Of a DNA stretch of 64,000 nucleotides, positions 17,353-27,835 are shown in pieces. The stretch is from Candidatus Methanomethylophilus sp. 1R26 (GTDB lineage: Archaea; Thermoplasmatota; Thermoplasmata; Methanomassiliicoccales; Methanomethylophilaceae). The stretch lies in NCBI RefSeq assembly GCF_001481295.1, contig NZ_LOPS01000037.1, positions 41,218 through 105,217 of the forward strand. The letters are read 5' to 3'. The translations under genes and the position numbers were made by a program. Within the stretch, counting starts at the first letter, position 1, and each line of letters opens with the position of its first letter. The notes under the pieces were generated by a model that was given only the letters and a program-made list of their open reading frames with translations, ran no database searches and was not told where the DNA came from.

Positions 17353-18386
17353 ACGGGTTCTGCGTCGAATGCGGCAAGGAGACCGACCAGACCGTCAACG
17401 GGATGTGCCTGGAATGCTTCCTGAAGGACAGGCAGGTCCTCTCCCTGCCGGACCATGTCGACCTCCAGAGATGCACCACCTGCGGCCAGTTCTACCGCCA
17501 CGGGGCCTTCGTGCCTATGGAGCAGGACGAGGCGGCCATATGCGCCGCGGCCGAGGAGCTCCAATGCATCAGCGAGGGCAAGGTCACGGACATCTCCGCC
17601 GCCCTCGGGTACCTGGACGATTACAACGTGTCCGTCACCCTCAACTGCAAGGTGGCCGTCGGCGGCTTCACGACCGACGCGGCGGCGACCACCGTCGTCA
17701 GGATCAAGAACACCGTCTGCAGGATATGCTCGCGCCGCAGCGGGAACTACTACGAGGCCATACTCCAGATCAGGAGCTCCGGAAAGACGCTGTCCAAGGA
17801 CCTGCAGGACGAGGTCCTGGCCAGGGTGGAGAAGCTGGTGGACGGCGCCATGAAGACCGACCAGAACGCCTTCATCACCAAGATGGAGATCGTCACGGGC
17901 GGGGTGGACGTCTACCTGTCGCTGATCGCCCTGGGGAAGTCATGCGCGCGCGACCTGGCCGATGTCTACGCCGCGGAGACCGACGAGTCCTCCAAGCTGG
18001 TGGGGCAGACCCGCGACGGGCTCGATATGTACCGCGTCACCTACCTGGTCAGGCTCCCCGAGTTCCACGTCGGGGACGTCGTCCGCTTCAAGAAGAAGTA
18101 CTGGCTCCTGTCGCGCGTGTCCGGCAGGGGAGGGAAGATCGTCTCCCTGGACAATTTCCGCGAGACCTCCATCGAGAGGAGGGAGATGCCCGATCTGAAG
18201 GTCTACTGCAAGTATTCCGACCTCATCCGCGCCGACGTGATCACGGCCTCCGAGGGTGAGGTCCAGGTCCTGGACCCCTCGAGCTACCAGACCGTTGACC
18301 TGCTGGTGCCCAAGGACGCGTCGATTGGGGACAGGGTGCCGGCCGTGAGGATCGATGACGTCCTCTACTACGTGCCGCTGAGGTGA
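17349..18386 (+). CDS. nmd3: NMD3-family 60S/50S ribosome-associated protein
   Basis: Archaeal relative of eukaryotic NMD3, which binds the large subunit during assembly and export. 345 residues. The N-terminus has paired zinc knuckles (CVECGKE, MCLECFLKD, CTTCGQF), with a fourth CRICSRRSG near residue 120, then the NMD3 domain with SGKTLSKDLQDEVLARVEKL and an eIF5A/OB-like C-terminal half (HVGDVVRFKKKYWLLSRVSG). The GTG start at 17349 overlaps the DUF424 stop. Confidence 0.93.
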   Translation: MNGFCVECGKETDQTVNGMCLECFLKDRQVLSLPDHVDLQRCTTCGQFYRHGAFVPMEQDEAAICAAAEELQCISEGKVTDISAALGYLDDYNVSVTLNCKVAVGGFTTDAAATTVVRIKNTVCRICSRRSGNYYEAILQIRSSGKTLSKDLQDEVLARVEKLVDGAMKTDQNAFITKMEIVTGGVDVYLSLIALGKSCARDLADVYAAETDESSKLVGQTRDGLDMYRVTYLVRLPEFHVGDVVRFKKKYWLLSRVSGRGGKIVSLDNFRETSIERREMPDLKVYCKYSDLIRADVITASEGEVQVLDPSSYQTVDLLVPKDASIGDRVPAVRIDDVLYYVPLR

Positions 18387-18391
18387 TTTCC

Positions 18392-19259
18392 ATGGTGGTC
18401 AAACTTCCGGAGACAAGGGAACAGATAGTCGAGAACCTGCTGAAACTGGCCAACACCAAGATCCCCGAGGACATCGGCTGGGCGCTGGAGGCGGCGGCCG
18501 AATGGGAGGCGGACGCCTCGGCGCGCACGGTGCTCGGAGCGATCCTGGACAACATCAGGAAGGCCGAGCACCTGGGGAAACCTATGTGCCAGGATACGGG
18601 GGTGCCCGTGTTCTGGGTCCGCGGGAGGATCGACCCCGGCATAGCGGACGACATCCGCGAGGCCGTCGTCCGCAGCACCGCGAAGGTCCCCATGAGGCCG
18701 AACGCGGTCGACCCGTTCACCAGGAAGAACTCCGGCGACAACACCGGCGCGGGGATGCCCTTCATCCATTACATCCCCACCGCCGACCCGTTCACCGAGA
18801 TCTCGGTCATGCTGAAGGGCGCCGGGTCGGAGAACATGACGAAGCTCGCCATGCTGAACCCCGCCGAGGGCAGGGAAGGCGTAGTGAAGTTCATCATCGA
18901 CTCCGTCTTGGACGCCGGCGGGCGCCCCTGCTCCGGGATCGTCGGGATAGCATCGGCGGCACCTCGGACGAGTGCGCCGCGGCCGCCAAGCGCGCCTGAT
19001 GGAGCCTCTTGACCATGAGGACCCGGACCCGGAGATCAGGAAGCTCGAGGAGGACCTGTTCATAAAGCTGAACAGCTCCGGGCTCGGCCCCATGGGGCTG
19101 GGCGGCAACACCACCGTCCTCGGCGTCAAGATAAGGAAGATGGCCTGCCATACCGCCTCCCTCCCCGTCTGCGTCAACATCGGCTGCTGGGCCACCAGGA
19201 GGGCGTCCGCACGGATCACCGATTCGGACGTCGAGTACTCCCAGGGGGCGGTCCTGTGA
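18392..19259 (+). CDS. Fumarate hydratase class I alpha subunit, two frameshifts
   Basis: Iron-sulfur hydratase interconverting fumarate and malate. Seen in three successive frames: LGKPMCQDTGVPVFWVRGR (first cluster Cys), RKNSGDNTGAGMPFIHY and GSENMTKLAMLNPAEG; then after about 18948 SIGGTSDECAAAAKRA; then after about 18997 MEPLDHEDPDPEIRKLEEDL, GPMGLGGNTTVLGVKI and HTASLPVCVNIGCWA. Both breaks are single lost bases. Restored length is 289, normal for the alpha subunit. ATG 18392 has GAGGTG six bases before it; the GTG at 18383 overlapping nmd3 is less likely. The beta subunit follows with a 4-base overlap. Confidence 0.9.
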
Positions 19260-19821
19260 AGACCCTTAACGCTCCGCTGTCCGACAGGGACGTCAGGTCC
19301 CTGAAGCTGGGCGAGACCGTCTACATCAACGGCCCCGTGATCACCGGCAGGGACGATGTGCACATCCGCGCGCTGGAGTACCTCGATGAGGGGAAGGAGG
19401 TCCCGGAATGCCTCCGCGGCGCGGTCATCTACCACTGCGGGCCCATCATGAAGAAGAACGGCGACAGGTGGACCGTGGTCGCGCCGGGCCCACCACCAGC
19501 GCGAGGATGAACTCGCTGGAGCCCCGTTTCATCAGGGAGTTCGGCATCAAGGCGATCATCGGCAAGGGCGGCATGGACCGCGCCACGGCCGAGGCGATGA
19601 AGAAGGAAGGCTGCGTCTACCTTGCGGCCGTAGGCGGAGCGGCGGTGTCCCTCGCGGAGGGCCTGTCGCAGGTCGTCGGGTGCGAATGGGAGGACCTCGG
19701 CATGCCCGAGGCGCTCTGGAAGTTCAGCGCCGTCCGTCTGGGCCCTCTTACCGTCGCGATGGATGCCGACGGCAACAGCCTCTACGAGAAGGTCAGGCAG
19801 AACATCAAAAGGGTGTACTGA
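19256..19821 (+). CDS. Fumarate hydratase class I beta subunit, one frameshift
   Basis: Partner of the alpha subunit. KTLNAPLSDRDVRSLKLGE, VYINGPVITGRDDVHIRALEY and YHCGPIMKKNGDRWTVVA are in the first frame. After about 19490 the next frame carries SARMNSLEPRFIREFGIKAI, IGKGGMDRATAEAMKKEG, VYLAAVGGAAVSLAE and MPEALWKFSAVRLGPLTVAMD. One base restored at GTCGCGCCGGG gives 188 residues, as expected. The local sequence is the same 11 bases as at the thiolase frameshift. GTG start overlaps the alpha stop. Confidence 0.9.
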
Positions 19822-19842
19822 CCTGGCCCTTCCCGGGGCTCC

Positions 19843-20717
19843 TCAGGAGTCCAGCTTCTTACCGCTGCGGTGCAGGGCCCATGCCGCTATGGCCATCAAG
19901 ATGCCGACCAGCAGGCCGCCGAGCATCATGACGTGGGCCAGATCGAAGCCCCACAGATAATGTGTATGGGCCTTCTCTGTCAGATTTACACTCACCGACG
20001 TGCCGCCTTCTCCGACGGTAAGTGTGGACTTATAATCATCGAACCCGTCCGCCTTGATTGTAATATAATATTCTCCGACGGACACACTGCTGAACTGAGC
20101 AATCCCGCCGGACTTACTTTCCTCCGTACGGCTGTCGTCTTCGTTGGTTTTGTTGGTGATGGTGACCTTGGCCCCGCTGATGAAGTCGCTGCCGTAGATC
20201 ACCGTGATGGTGAGAGTGCTGGTGGTGGAGGTCATCAGAACCATCCTCATGTCGGATCCGCTCGACTGGGACATGTCATCGGTCAGCATGTAGTAGGTGT
20301 TCTCGTTCTCCGTCACGGGCGAAGGGAGCGTTACCGTGTAATATCCTTCTGAGTCGGCCGTTGTCGAGAAAGCTTGAGGCAGAGACCTTACGGTATAGTC
20401 CTGATAGGCGAACAGCATGCTGTAGGTGGCGGAGCTGTCGAAACCGGACGTGACGTTGATATCGAATCCGCCGTCAGAGCCGGTCGTAGAGGAGTATCTG
20501 GTCACGCTTCCGTCGGACAGCGTCATCTTCACGGTCACCGTCACCCCCTCGATCGCTTCGTTCCCGGAGGAACGGGGCTCGTAGATGTACCCTGAGATGT
20601 ACGTCTGCCCGGTCTCGGTATCCCCGTCGTCGGCATCCGATCCGTCTGCTAGGATCAGGGACGGCAGGAGCATGCATGCTACGACGCCGCGGCCATCGCG
20701 GCCGATACATGTTTCAT
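19843..20717 (-). CDS. Exported membrane-anchored protein with Ig-like repeats, one frameshift
   Basis: The 19843-20673 frame lacks a proper start, but restoring one base at about 20686 links it to ATG 20717 and gives a clear signal peptide (MKHVSAAMAAAVVACMLLPS...). The mature part begins with Asp/Thr-rich sequence, then two carboxypeptidase-regulatory/PEGA-like beta domains (ISGYIYEP...GVTVTVKM...; TLTITVIYGSDFISGAKVTI, VGEYYITIKADGFDDYKSTL). Near the C-terminus is one membrane segment (AHVMMLGGLLVGILMAIAAW) followed by basic residues. So: surface-displayed, C-terminally anchored, about 291 residues. Ligand unknown. Confidence 0.75.
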
Positions 20718-20770
20718 CGGTCTTCGATATCGGCGATTCGCTTTATAATCTGCGCGTATAAGGCGGTTCA

Positions 20771-21421
20771 ATGGCAAAGACTCTCGCCGTTTTCGACATG
20801 GACGGCACTCTGACGGACTCCCGGGAATCCATTTGGCGCTCCTACAGGTACGCGGCCCGCAGGCTCGGAGTCCCGGAGCCCTCCGATGCGGTGCTGAAGG
20901 ACCATCTGTGCGGGGGCCTCCCGGAGAACTGCAGGGCGATCTTCGGCCCCGAGCTGGCGGACGAGGCGGTCAGGCTCTACCGCGAGGACTACCTCGGGCG
21001 CACCGCCGACGACGGCGTCTCCCTCTACCCGGGCGTGAAGGAGGCCCTGGAGAGGCTGAAGTCCTCCGGGATATCCCTGGCGGTGGCGACCATGAAGGTC
21101 CAGCCGGCAGCGGAGGCGGCGGTCCGTGCCTTCGGGCTGGAGGGGCTCTTCAGTGCCGTGGCGGGCGCTGACCCGGAGGGGAAGCGCACCAAGGGCCGGA
21201 TGATCCTCGACTGCGCCGAATCCGTGGGCGCGGACCGCGCCGTCATGATCGGCGACTGCATACAGGACCTGGAAGCGGCCAAAGAGGCCAAGTGCTGGTT
21301 CATCGCCGCCTCCTACGGCTACGGGCTTCCCCTGTCGAAGTGCCTGGGGCTCGGCGTCGCGTCCGCGGCCACGCCGGCCGAGGCCGCCGACATCGCCGTC
21401 CGTATATCCAGGCGCCCCTGA
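20771..21421 (+). CDS. HAD-superfamily phosphatase, phosphoglycolate-phosphatase-like
   Basis: 216 residues. Motif I FDMDGTLTDS at the N-terminus, a helical cap (residues ~17-80), motif II as AVATMKVQPA, motif III Lys in GKRTKGRMI and motif IV GDCIQDLEAA. The cap type and length suggest a Gph/PGP-like HAD hydrolase. Thr/Ala around motif II is unusual, so the substrate is open. TATA-like TTTATAAT lies about 30 bases upstream. Intact. Confidence 0.85.
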   Translation: MAKTLAVFDMDGTLTDSRESIWRSYRYAARRLGVPEPSDAVLKDHLCGGLPENCRAIFGPELADEAVRLYREDYLGRTADDGVSLYPGVKEALERLKSSGISLAVATMKVQPAAEAAVRAFGLEGLFSAVAGADPEGKRTKGRMILDCAESVGADRAVMIGDCIQDLEAAKEAKCWFIAASYGYGLPLSKCLGLGVASAATPAEAADIAVRISRRP

Positions 21422-21524
21422 CGCCCTCCGGCAGGTACAATGAAGGGTTTATAACAGGCCAGGGGATTCACAGTACCATTCGAACGGGGAGGGACTGTAC
21501 TCCCGCCCCGGGAATGTGGCTCAT

Positions 21525-21809
21525 ATGGCAGAAACCAAGATGTTGACTTCCAGGAAATACGCCGCCCTCGCGCTCGTCGCGGCGGCCGTCGCGGTATTGG
21601 CCTGCGTAAGCGTGTTCGATTCCGGAGAATCCGACGCTGAGGCCGCGGACGATGCGGACGCCTACCAGGCGGATTCCGTGTACGCCTCCTCCGACTGCGA
21701 TGACGATGACGACGACAACAAGTGCATCGAGGCGGTCATCGAGATCGCCCTCGGCATCGTCGTGCTCATAATCCTCGTCTATTTCGCAGCGCAGGTATTC
21801 AAGCACTGA
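21525..21809 (+). CDS. Small exported/membrane protein with acidic stretch
   Basis: About 94 residues: a positively charged start (AETKMLTSRKY), a hydrophobic signal-like segment (AALALVAAAVAVLACVSVF), an acidic middle with a run of Asp (SDCDDDDDDNKC, flanked by two Cys), and a C-terminal membrane segment (AVIEIALGIVVLIILVYFAA). The two Cys around the Asp run could form a disulfide or bind metal. A TATA-like GTTTATAAC is at 21447-21455. No family recognised. ATG 21525 preferred over GTG 21516. Confidence 0.6.
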   Translation: MAETKMLTSRKYAALALVAAAVAVLACVSVFDSGESDAEAADDADAYQADSVYASSDCDDDDDDNKCIEAVIEIALGIVVLIILVYFAAQVFKH

Positions 21810-22014
21810 AACGGGGCCCTTCCGGTCCCCTGAAACCCTTTACCGCCTGTCCTGTCGGCGGGCTTCCTCCTGCCCGGATCCCCGCCTGCGGCGCATGGCG
21901 ATGCAGCGCCTTACTGGCTGTTACCTATTGTTTTTATACGGCGATTTGTTAGGCTTCCCGTTCACTTTCTTTCCAGAGGTGCCGTATACGGAGAAGATAG
22001 ACAGGAGATACACG

Positions 22015-25000
22015 ATGGACGAGGTCCTCGGCCTCATGGAGCCGCTCACAGCGGCCTGGTTCAGGAAGAGCTTCGGGTCCCTGACGGAACCGCAGAGCAT
22101 GGCCATCCCCGTGATCCACGAACGCAAGAGCGTCCTAGTCTCCTCTCCCACCGGCTCCGGGAAGACCCTCACCGCCTTCACGAGCATCCTCAACCAGCTG
22201 ATCAAGTACTACAACGAGGGGAAGCTCGAGGAGAGGATCTATTGCATCTACATCTCGCCGCTCAAGGCCCTCGCCAACGACGTCAACAGGAACCTCAACG
22301 AGCCCCTGAGGCAGATGCGGGAGCTCGCGGCCGAGATAGGCCTGCCGGTCCCCGAGATCTCCGTGGCCGTCCGCTCGGGGGACACTCCGCAGAGCGAGAG
22401 GCAGAGGATGGTCCGCCATCCGCCGCACATCCTCATAACCACGCCGGAGTCCATGGCCCTCATCCTCGCCTCCCCCAAGTTCAAGGAGTCGCTGAAGAAG
22501 ACTGAATGGGTCATCCTCGACGAGATCCACGACATCTGCGATTCGAAGAGGGGAGCGTTCCTGTCGCTGACCCTCGAGATGCTGAGGAACTACTGCGAGA
22601 CCGACTTCACCCGCATCGGGCTGTCCGCCACCATGGCGCCCATCGAGGAGATAGCGAAGTACCTCGTCGGGTTCGACGGCCCCGGGGAGGCCCGGCCCGT
22701 TGCCTGATCCAATCCAGTTCGAAGAAGGTCCTGGACCTGAAGGTCATCTGCCCCACCGACGACATGACCGCCCTGCCCACCGAGGTCGTCAGCTCCATGA
22801 TGTACGACAAGCTCAAGGAGCTCATCGACGAGCACGACACCACCCTGGTGTTCACCAACACCCGTTCTGGGGCCGAGGCCGTCGTCTACAAGCTCAAGGA
22901 GCGCGGCCTGGAGAGCGTGGAGGTCCACCACAGCTCCCTCGGCAAGGACATCCGCCTGGACGTCGAGGAGAGGCTGAAGAAGGGGCTGATCAAGTGCGTG
23001 GTCTCCTCCACGTCTCTGGAGCTGGGCATCGACATCGGTTCGGTGGACCTGGTGTGCCAGATCGGCTCTCCCAAGAGTGTCGCCAAGGGCCTGCAGAGGA
23101 TCGGCAGGTCGGGGCACAGCTTCGGGAAGGTCGCTATGGGCAGGCTCATCGTGTTCGACCCGGACGACCTGTCCGAGTGCGCCGTCATGTGCCGCGCCGC
23201 CCACCGCAGCGACATCGACAGGGTCGGGATCCCGGAGAACTGCCTCGACGTGCTGTCCCAGGCGGTCGTGGGTATGTCCATCGACCGCAGGTGGGGTGTC
23301 GACGAGGCCTACCGCGTGGTGCAGTCGTCCTATTGCTTCCACAACCTGCCGTACGACAAGTTCATCGGCGTTCTGAGGTACCTCGGGAGCAAAGAGGAGC
23401 ACGAGAACGTATACTCGAAGATCTGGTACGACGAGGACGAGGGCGTATTCGGGAAGAAGAAGGGCGCGAGGATGATCTACTTCATGAACCTCGGCACCAT
23501 CCCGGAGGAATCCAATTACCGCGTCATAACGTCCTACGGATCCGTCGCCGGGGAGCTCTCGGAGAAGTTCGTCGAGAGGCTCTCCCCCGGGGACGTCTTC
23601 GTGCTCGGCGGGAGGTCCCTGGAGTTCGTCCGCTCCAAGGGCATGACCGCCTATGTCAAGGAGGCCAACGGCAGGAAGCCCACGGTGCCGTCGTGGGCGG
23701 GCGAGATGCTGCCCAGGTCCTTCGACCTCTCGATGGACGTGGCGAGGTTCAGGAAGGAGATGTCCCAGCTGATCGACGAGAACCCTCCGGACATCCTTCC
23801 GAGGCTGTCCGAGGAGTTCGACATCGACGAAGGCTCGGCCCGCTCGCTCGTGTCGTACTTCCGGGAGCAGAAGGCGGTCGCGGGGTTCATCCCCGACATA
23901 GACTGCCTTGCGATAGAGGAGTACATCGACCCCTCGGGGAACCAGAGGCTGATCTTCCACTATCCCTTCGGCAGGAGGGTCAACGACGCCCTCTCCCGCG
24001 GCTATGCGTACCGCATCACCGCCGCCACCGGGTCGAACGTGTCCGTCACCATCACCGACGACGATTTCATGATCGGGACGACCCACAGGATAGACGTGGC
24101 GCAGGTCCCGCGCATGCTGGGGACGAGGGACCTCGAGCCGGTGCTGAGGAAGGCCATCAAGGACTCGGAGATCTTCAAGCTGAGGTTCAGGCACACGGCC
24201 GCCCGCAGCTTCATGATCCTCAGGAACTACATGGGCAGGCCGATATCGGTCAACAGGCAGCAGGTCCGCTCCACCTATCTCTTGGACATGCTCCGCGATA
24301 TGGACAACGAGCCGGTCATCGAGGAGACCTACAGGGAGATCCTGGAGGACGACATGGACATCAAGAACGCCAGGGTCGTCCTGGAGATGATCGAGAGCGG
24401 GAAGATGGGCGTCAGGGCCGTCCCGTTCACCGGCACCCCCTCGCCGTTCGCCCACAGCGTCATACTCGCAGGCTTCTCGGACATCGTGCTGATGGAGGAC
24501 AGGAGCGCCCTCCTCAAGGAGCTCCACCGGAAGGTCCTGGAGCGCGCCCTCGGGGACAGCGTCCGCGAGTTCGAGTTCGATGCCGACGCAGTGACCCAGT
24601 ACTTCCGCGCCAAGGTCGGGCGCGTGTCCTCCGAGGACGACATACCCAAGCTGCTCATGAAGACCGGCCCGCTGCAGGTGCTCAGGGACAGGGGGAGGAG
24701 CATCTACCCCTACTGCGACCCCGACAAGAAGGACGTCGACGCCTGGGTCAGGGACCTGATCCGCAAGGGCGCCCTCCGCACCGTGTTCCTGGACGAGGCC
24801 TACGCCGTCCCGGCGGAGATCGCCGAGGAGTACGCGGCCGCCACCGTCAGGGAGAGGACCCTCTCCGAGGCGGACGCCCAGGTGCTGGAGCATATCGGCG
24901 CCCGCACCCTGCTGAGCGAGGTCAAGGACGCCCTGCCGGACCTGACCGACGACATCATCTTCCGTTCGGTCAGGAAGCTCGAGTCCATGTACCTGGTCGA

Positions 25001-27353
25001 GCGCACGGACGTCGCGGAGAACAACCGCTGGTACTTCGGCCGGAGGGAGCCTCCGAAGACCCCCGCGCCGAGGCGGTAGACAGCGTGCTGCTGAGGCATC
25101 TCGGCGCCTACGGGCCGACCACCGTCCAGGAGGCGGCCTTCGCCCTCAGCATCCCGGACGGGGAGGTGCAGCTGTCCCTCGACGGCCTCGCGGCCGCCGG
25201 AGAGGTGGCCAAGGGCAGGTTCCTGGTCTCGGAGAACGACCAGTACATGCTGTCGTCCGACAGGCTCCGCCTGAGGTCCGGCAAGGACAATGTGTACGAT
25301 TACGAGACGGTGGAGAACTACCGCCTCACCAAGGGCGAGAGCTTCGATTCCATCGAGGACTTCTTCAGGTTCTACGTCACGGCCGGGTCCGAGCTCGATG
25401 TCTTCTCCAGGGTCAAAGGGTTCAGCCTCGACCGCTGGCAGGAGATGCGCGCGTCCGGGAAGATCCTCCTGGGGAGGTTCGCGAGGGGGCGCGTCAGATT
25501 CATGCTCGCGGAGGACGCGGCGAGGTACGCCTACTTCGCCCAGGACTCCACCCAGCCGTCCGACGCCGAGGTCCTGGCGGCCATCGCCGGGGCCGGCCCC
25601 GCCGGGACGACCATGAGGGAGATCGCCGCCTCGACCGGCAGGGAGAAGGAGCAGGTCAAGGAGTCCATCCTGCGCCTCGACCGCTCCATGAAGATAATCC
25701 ACGCGTTCAGCGACCGCGAGGACTGGGGCACGGAGAACCATTACGCCGTCTATTCCCCGGAGATACCGGCGGAGAGCCCGGAGGACCGCATCGTGGAGCA
25801 GGCCATCAGGGCGTTCGGCCCGGTGCCGGTGACCTCTGTTAGGTACATAGTCAGCGTCCCGGACGGCGACATCGATGCCGCTGCCGAGCGCGTGGGCGCG
25901 GTCAGGATCCTCGTCGGCCCCGGGCAGGCCGCGATGTACATCATGAAGGACGAGCTGCCGAAGCTCAACAGCCCCGGCGCGGCCCCCGAGGAGACCAGGG
26001 TCCTCTCCCTGTTCGACCCGGACCTGGGGTCCAAGTGGGCGGAGATCTCCGCGCGCTACGGTGACCGCTGGATCTATCCGGTGATGAAGGGGAGCAGGGT
26101 CATCGGCGCCATGGAGATCTGGGAGATGTCCGGCGCCATAGAGGTCCGCTCTGTCGATGTGGACTCGCCCGACCTGCTGGCGGACGCCCTCGGCGCCATG
26201 GACCGCCTGATGGGCTATTTCAAGATGAAGGGTACGGACATCGTCCGCGTCAGGGAGGTCCTGGGCAGCGATGCCGCCGAGCTCCCGCCCGAGATCGCGG
26301 AGATAATGAGGTCCTGCGGCTATGTGTTCGTCAACGGATTCTGGGCCAAGGGCAGGTTCTCCGAGAGGGTCATGACCCGCTCCGAGGCCCTGAGCCTGGT
26401 CTTCCGCCGCCAGAGGCTCGCCAAGGACAGCCGCTACCCCACCCTCCAGGACCTCCTGGACGCGAGGGGGTACATCCGCAGCGACCAGGAGCTGGTCCCG
26501 CGCGTTACCGCCCGTTCGTCGCTGAAGAAGTACGCCGACCGCGGCGCCGTCGTGAAAGGGAATCTCATGCCTCCGTTCATCGGATATGCCAGGCCTGAGC
26601 TCATGAAGGTCTTCCGCGCCGCCAAGCAGGCCGAGCGCACCGAGGAGATGAAGCACGTCGAGAAGATCGTGAAGGAGAGGGGGCCGATAGACAAGAAGGA
26701 ACTCAGGTACCGCTCCAGGCTCTCGTACGACAGCACGACCGAGGCCGTATCGGACCTCATGAAGGCGTCCATGGTGTGCCAGGACTCCGACGGATACTAC
26801 AGGTGGGTCCCGGACACGGAGGACCCGGAGTCCGCCGCCGAGGAGATCGCGCTGCTCCATCTCCGGGACTTCGGCATCTTCTCCGCCGACATGATGGCGA
26901 GGTTCCTCGGCCTGAAGATGTGGAGGACCAGGAAGGTCCTGGGGGCTGGAGGCCCGCGGGGAGGTGGTTAAGGGGTTCTTCATCGAGGGCGACCCGACGC
27001 TCTACTGGATGCCCGCCGAGGACGCGGACGCGCCGGCAGAGCCGTTTGACGGGACGTTCATCCTCAATACCCAGGACAACCTGAGCTTCTACCTCAGGGA
27101 GGACATCCGCAAGGCCTGCGGGTCCTCGGTGAGCACGGTGTGGAAGGGCACCGAGATTATCGGGCACTTCAAGGGCAAGATCACCCCGGACGGGGCCAAG
27201 GTGGACGATTTCGAGGGCACGGACGAGGCGAAGGCCCTGATCGAGAAGACGCTCCGCTCCTACGGGGTCTCCGTCGAGAAGAAGGACGACAGCGGGTACG
27301 ATACCGACTGGGACTCCAGCGAGTTCTACAACCGCGTCAACCCGGGGATATGA
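22015..27353 (+). CDS. lhr: Very large Lhr-family helicase, three frameshifts
   Basis: A DEAD/DEAH superfamily-2 helicase, 1780 residues after correction. Core: motif I SSPTGSGKTLTAF, Ia ISPLKALAND, II LDEIHDI, III GLSATMAP; then after a shift at about 22698 IV VFTNTRSGAEA, V STSLELGIDIGS and VI QRIGRSGHSFG. A winged-helix and beta-barrel region follows, with the long Lhr C-terminal extension. A second shift at about 25063 (GCGCCGAGG for GCGGCCGAGG) and a third at about 26942 (GGGGGCTGG) join it to the C-terminal LEARGEVVKGFF wing and the end at 27353. Length exceeds bacterial Lhr. ATG 22015 has AGGAG (22002-22006) before it. Likely role: repair-linked DNA or RNA-DNA unwinding. A shorter relative lies at 41839-44589. 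Confidence 0.88.
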
Positions 27354-27395
27354 GGATTCAACAATCGTAAATATTAACACGTCTTCGGTGAGGGC

Positions 27396-27800
27396 ATGAA
27401 AACCCCCTGCGAGATCGTCGTCTGGTACGTGCTCCCCACCATCAGGAGGGAGATCGCCAAGGAGATGGTCGGGACCTACCATATGCGCCAGTCTGATGTC
27501 GGGCGCGTGTTCGGGGTGACCGATGCCGCCATATCCCAGTATCTGAAGAACAAGCGCGGCGGCAGCATCCTCATCGAGCAGAGCGAGTATTATCCAAGCT
27601 TCATCGATGAGGTCAAGAAGAGCGCCAAGCTCATCGTCGAGGAGAAGTCCGATATGTCCGTCGAGATGTGCAGGATCTGCAATTACATCAAGAGCATCGG
27701 CCTCCTCGCCAAGATCTACACCGACATAACCGGTGCCGAAGCTCCCTCCTGCGCATGGGGGAAGACGCCCGATCCGAACTGCATCACCAGCATAGAGTGA
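27396..27800 (+). CDS. HTH transcriptional regulator with C-terminal cysteines
   Basis: 134 residues. The N-terminal half is an XRE-like helix-turn-helix: VLPTIRREIAKEMVGTYH, MRQSDVGRVFGVTDAAISQY, LKNKRGG. The C-terminal half is helical with MCRICNYIKSIGLLAKIY and a final CAWGK...PNC, so four Cys (CxxC plus two later) could bind a metal or an Fe-S cluster and make it a redox- or metal-responsive switch. It belongs to an archaeal regulator group of this shape. TATA-like TAAATATTAA is 25-30 bases before the ATG. Targets unknown. Confidence 0.8.
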   Translation: MKTPCEIVVWYVLPTIRREIAKEMVGTYHMRQSDVGRVFGVTDAAISQYLKNKRGGSILIEQSEYYPSFIDEVKKSAKLIVEEKSDMSVEMCRICNYIKSIGLLAKIYTDITGAEAPSCAWGKTPDPNCITSIE

Positions 27801-27835
27801 GCCGGCGGCGCGGGCCGGAGGGCCGCCCCGGCTCA
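27798..27835. terminator. Inverted repeat made from the two facing stop codons
   Basis: TGAGCCGG (27798-27805) and CCGGCTCA (27828-27835) are perfect 8-base arms. The first arm begins with the TGA of the HTH gene and the second ends with the stop of the ogg gene. The inner 22 bases are GC-rich and can extend the fold. Confidence 0.5.

Noticed and set aside
22590..24893. A 767-codon open frame antisense to the lhr gene
   Set aside because: The opposite strand carries all helicase motifs. The antisense translation is rich in Arg, His, Val and Asp with no motif, typical of the mirror frame of a high-GC gene.
24800..26983. A 727-codon antisense frame over the lhr C-terminal half
   Set aside because: Same shadow composition; the forward strand has wHTH-like and Lhr C-terminal sequence.
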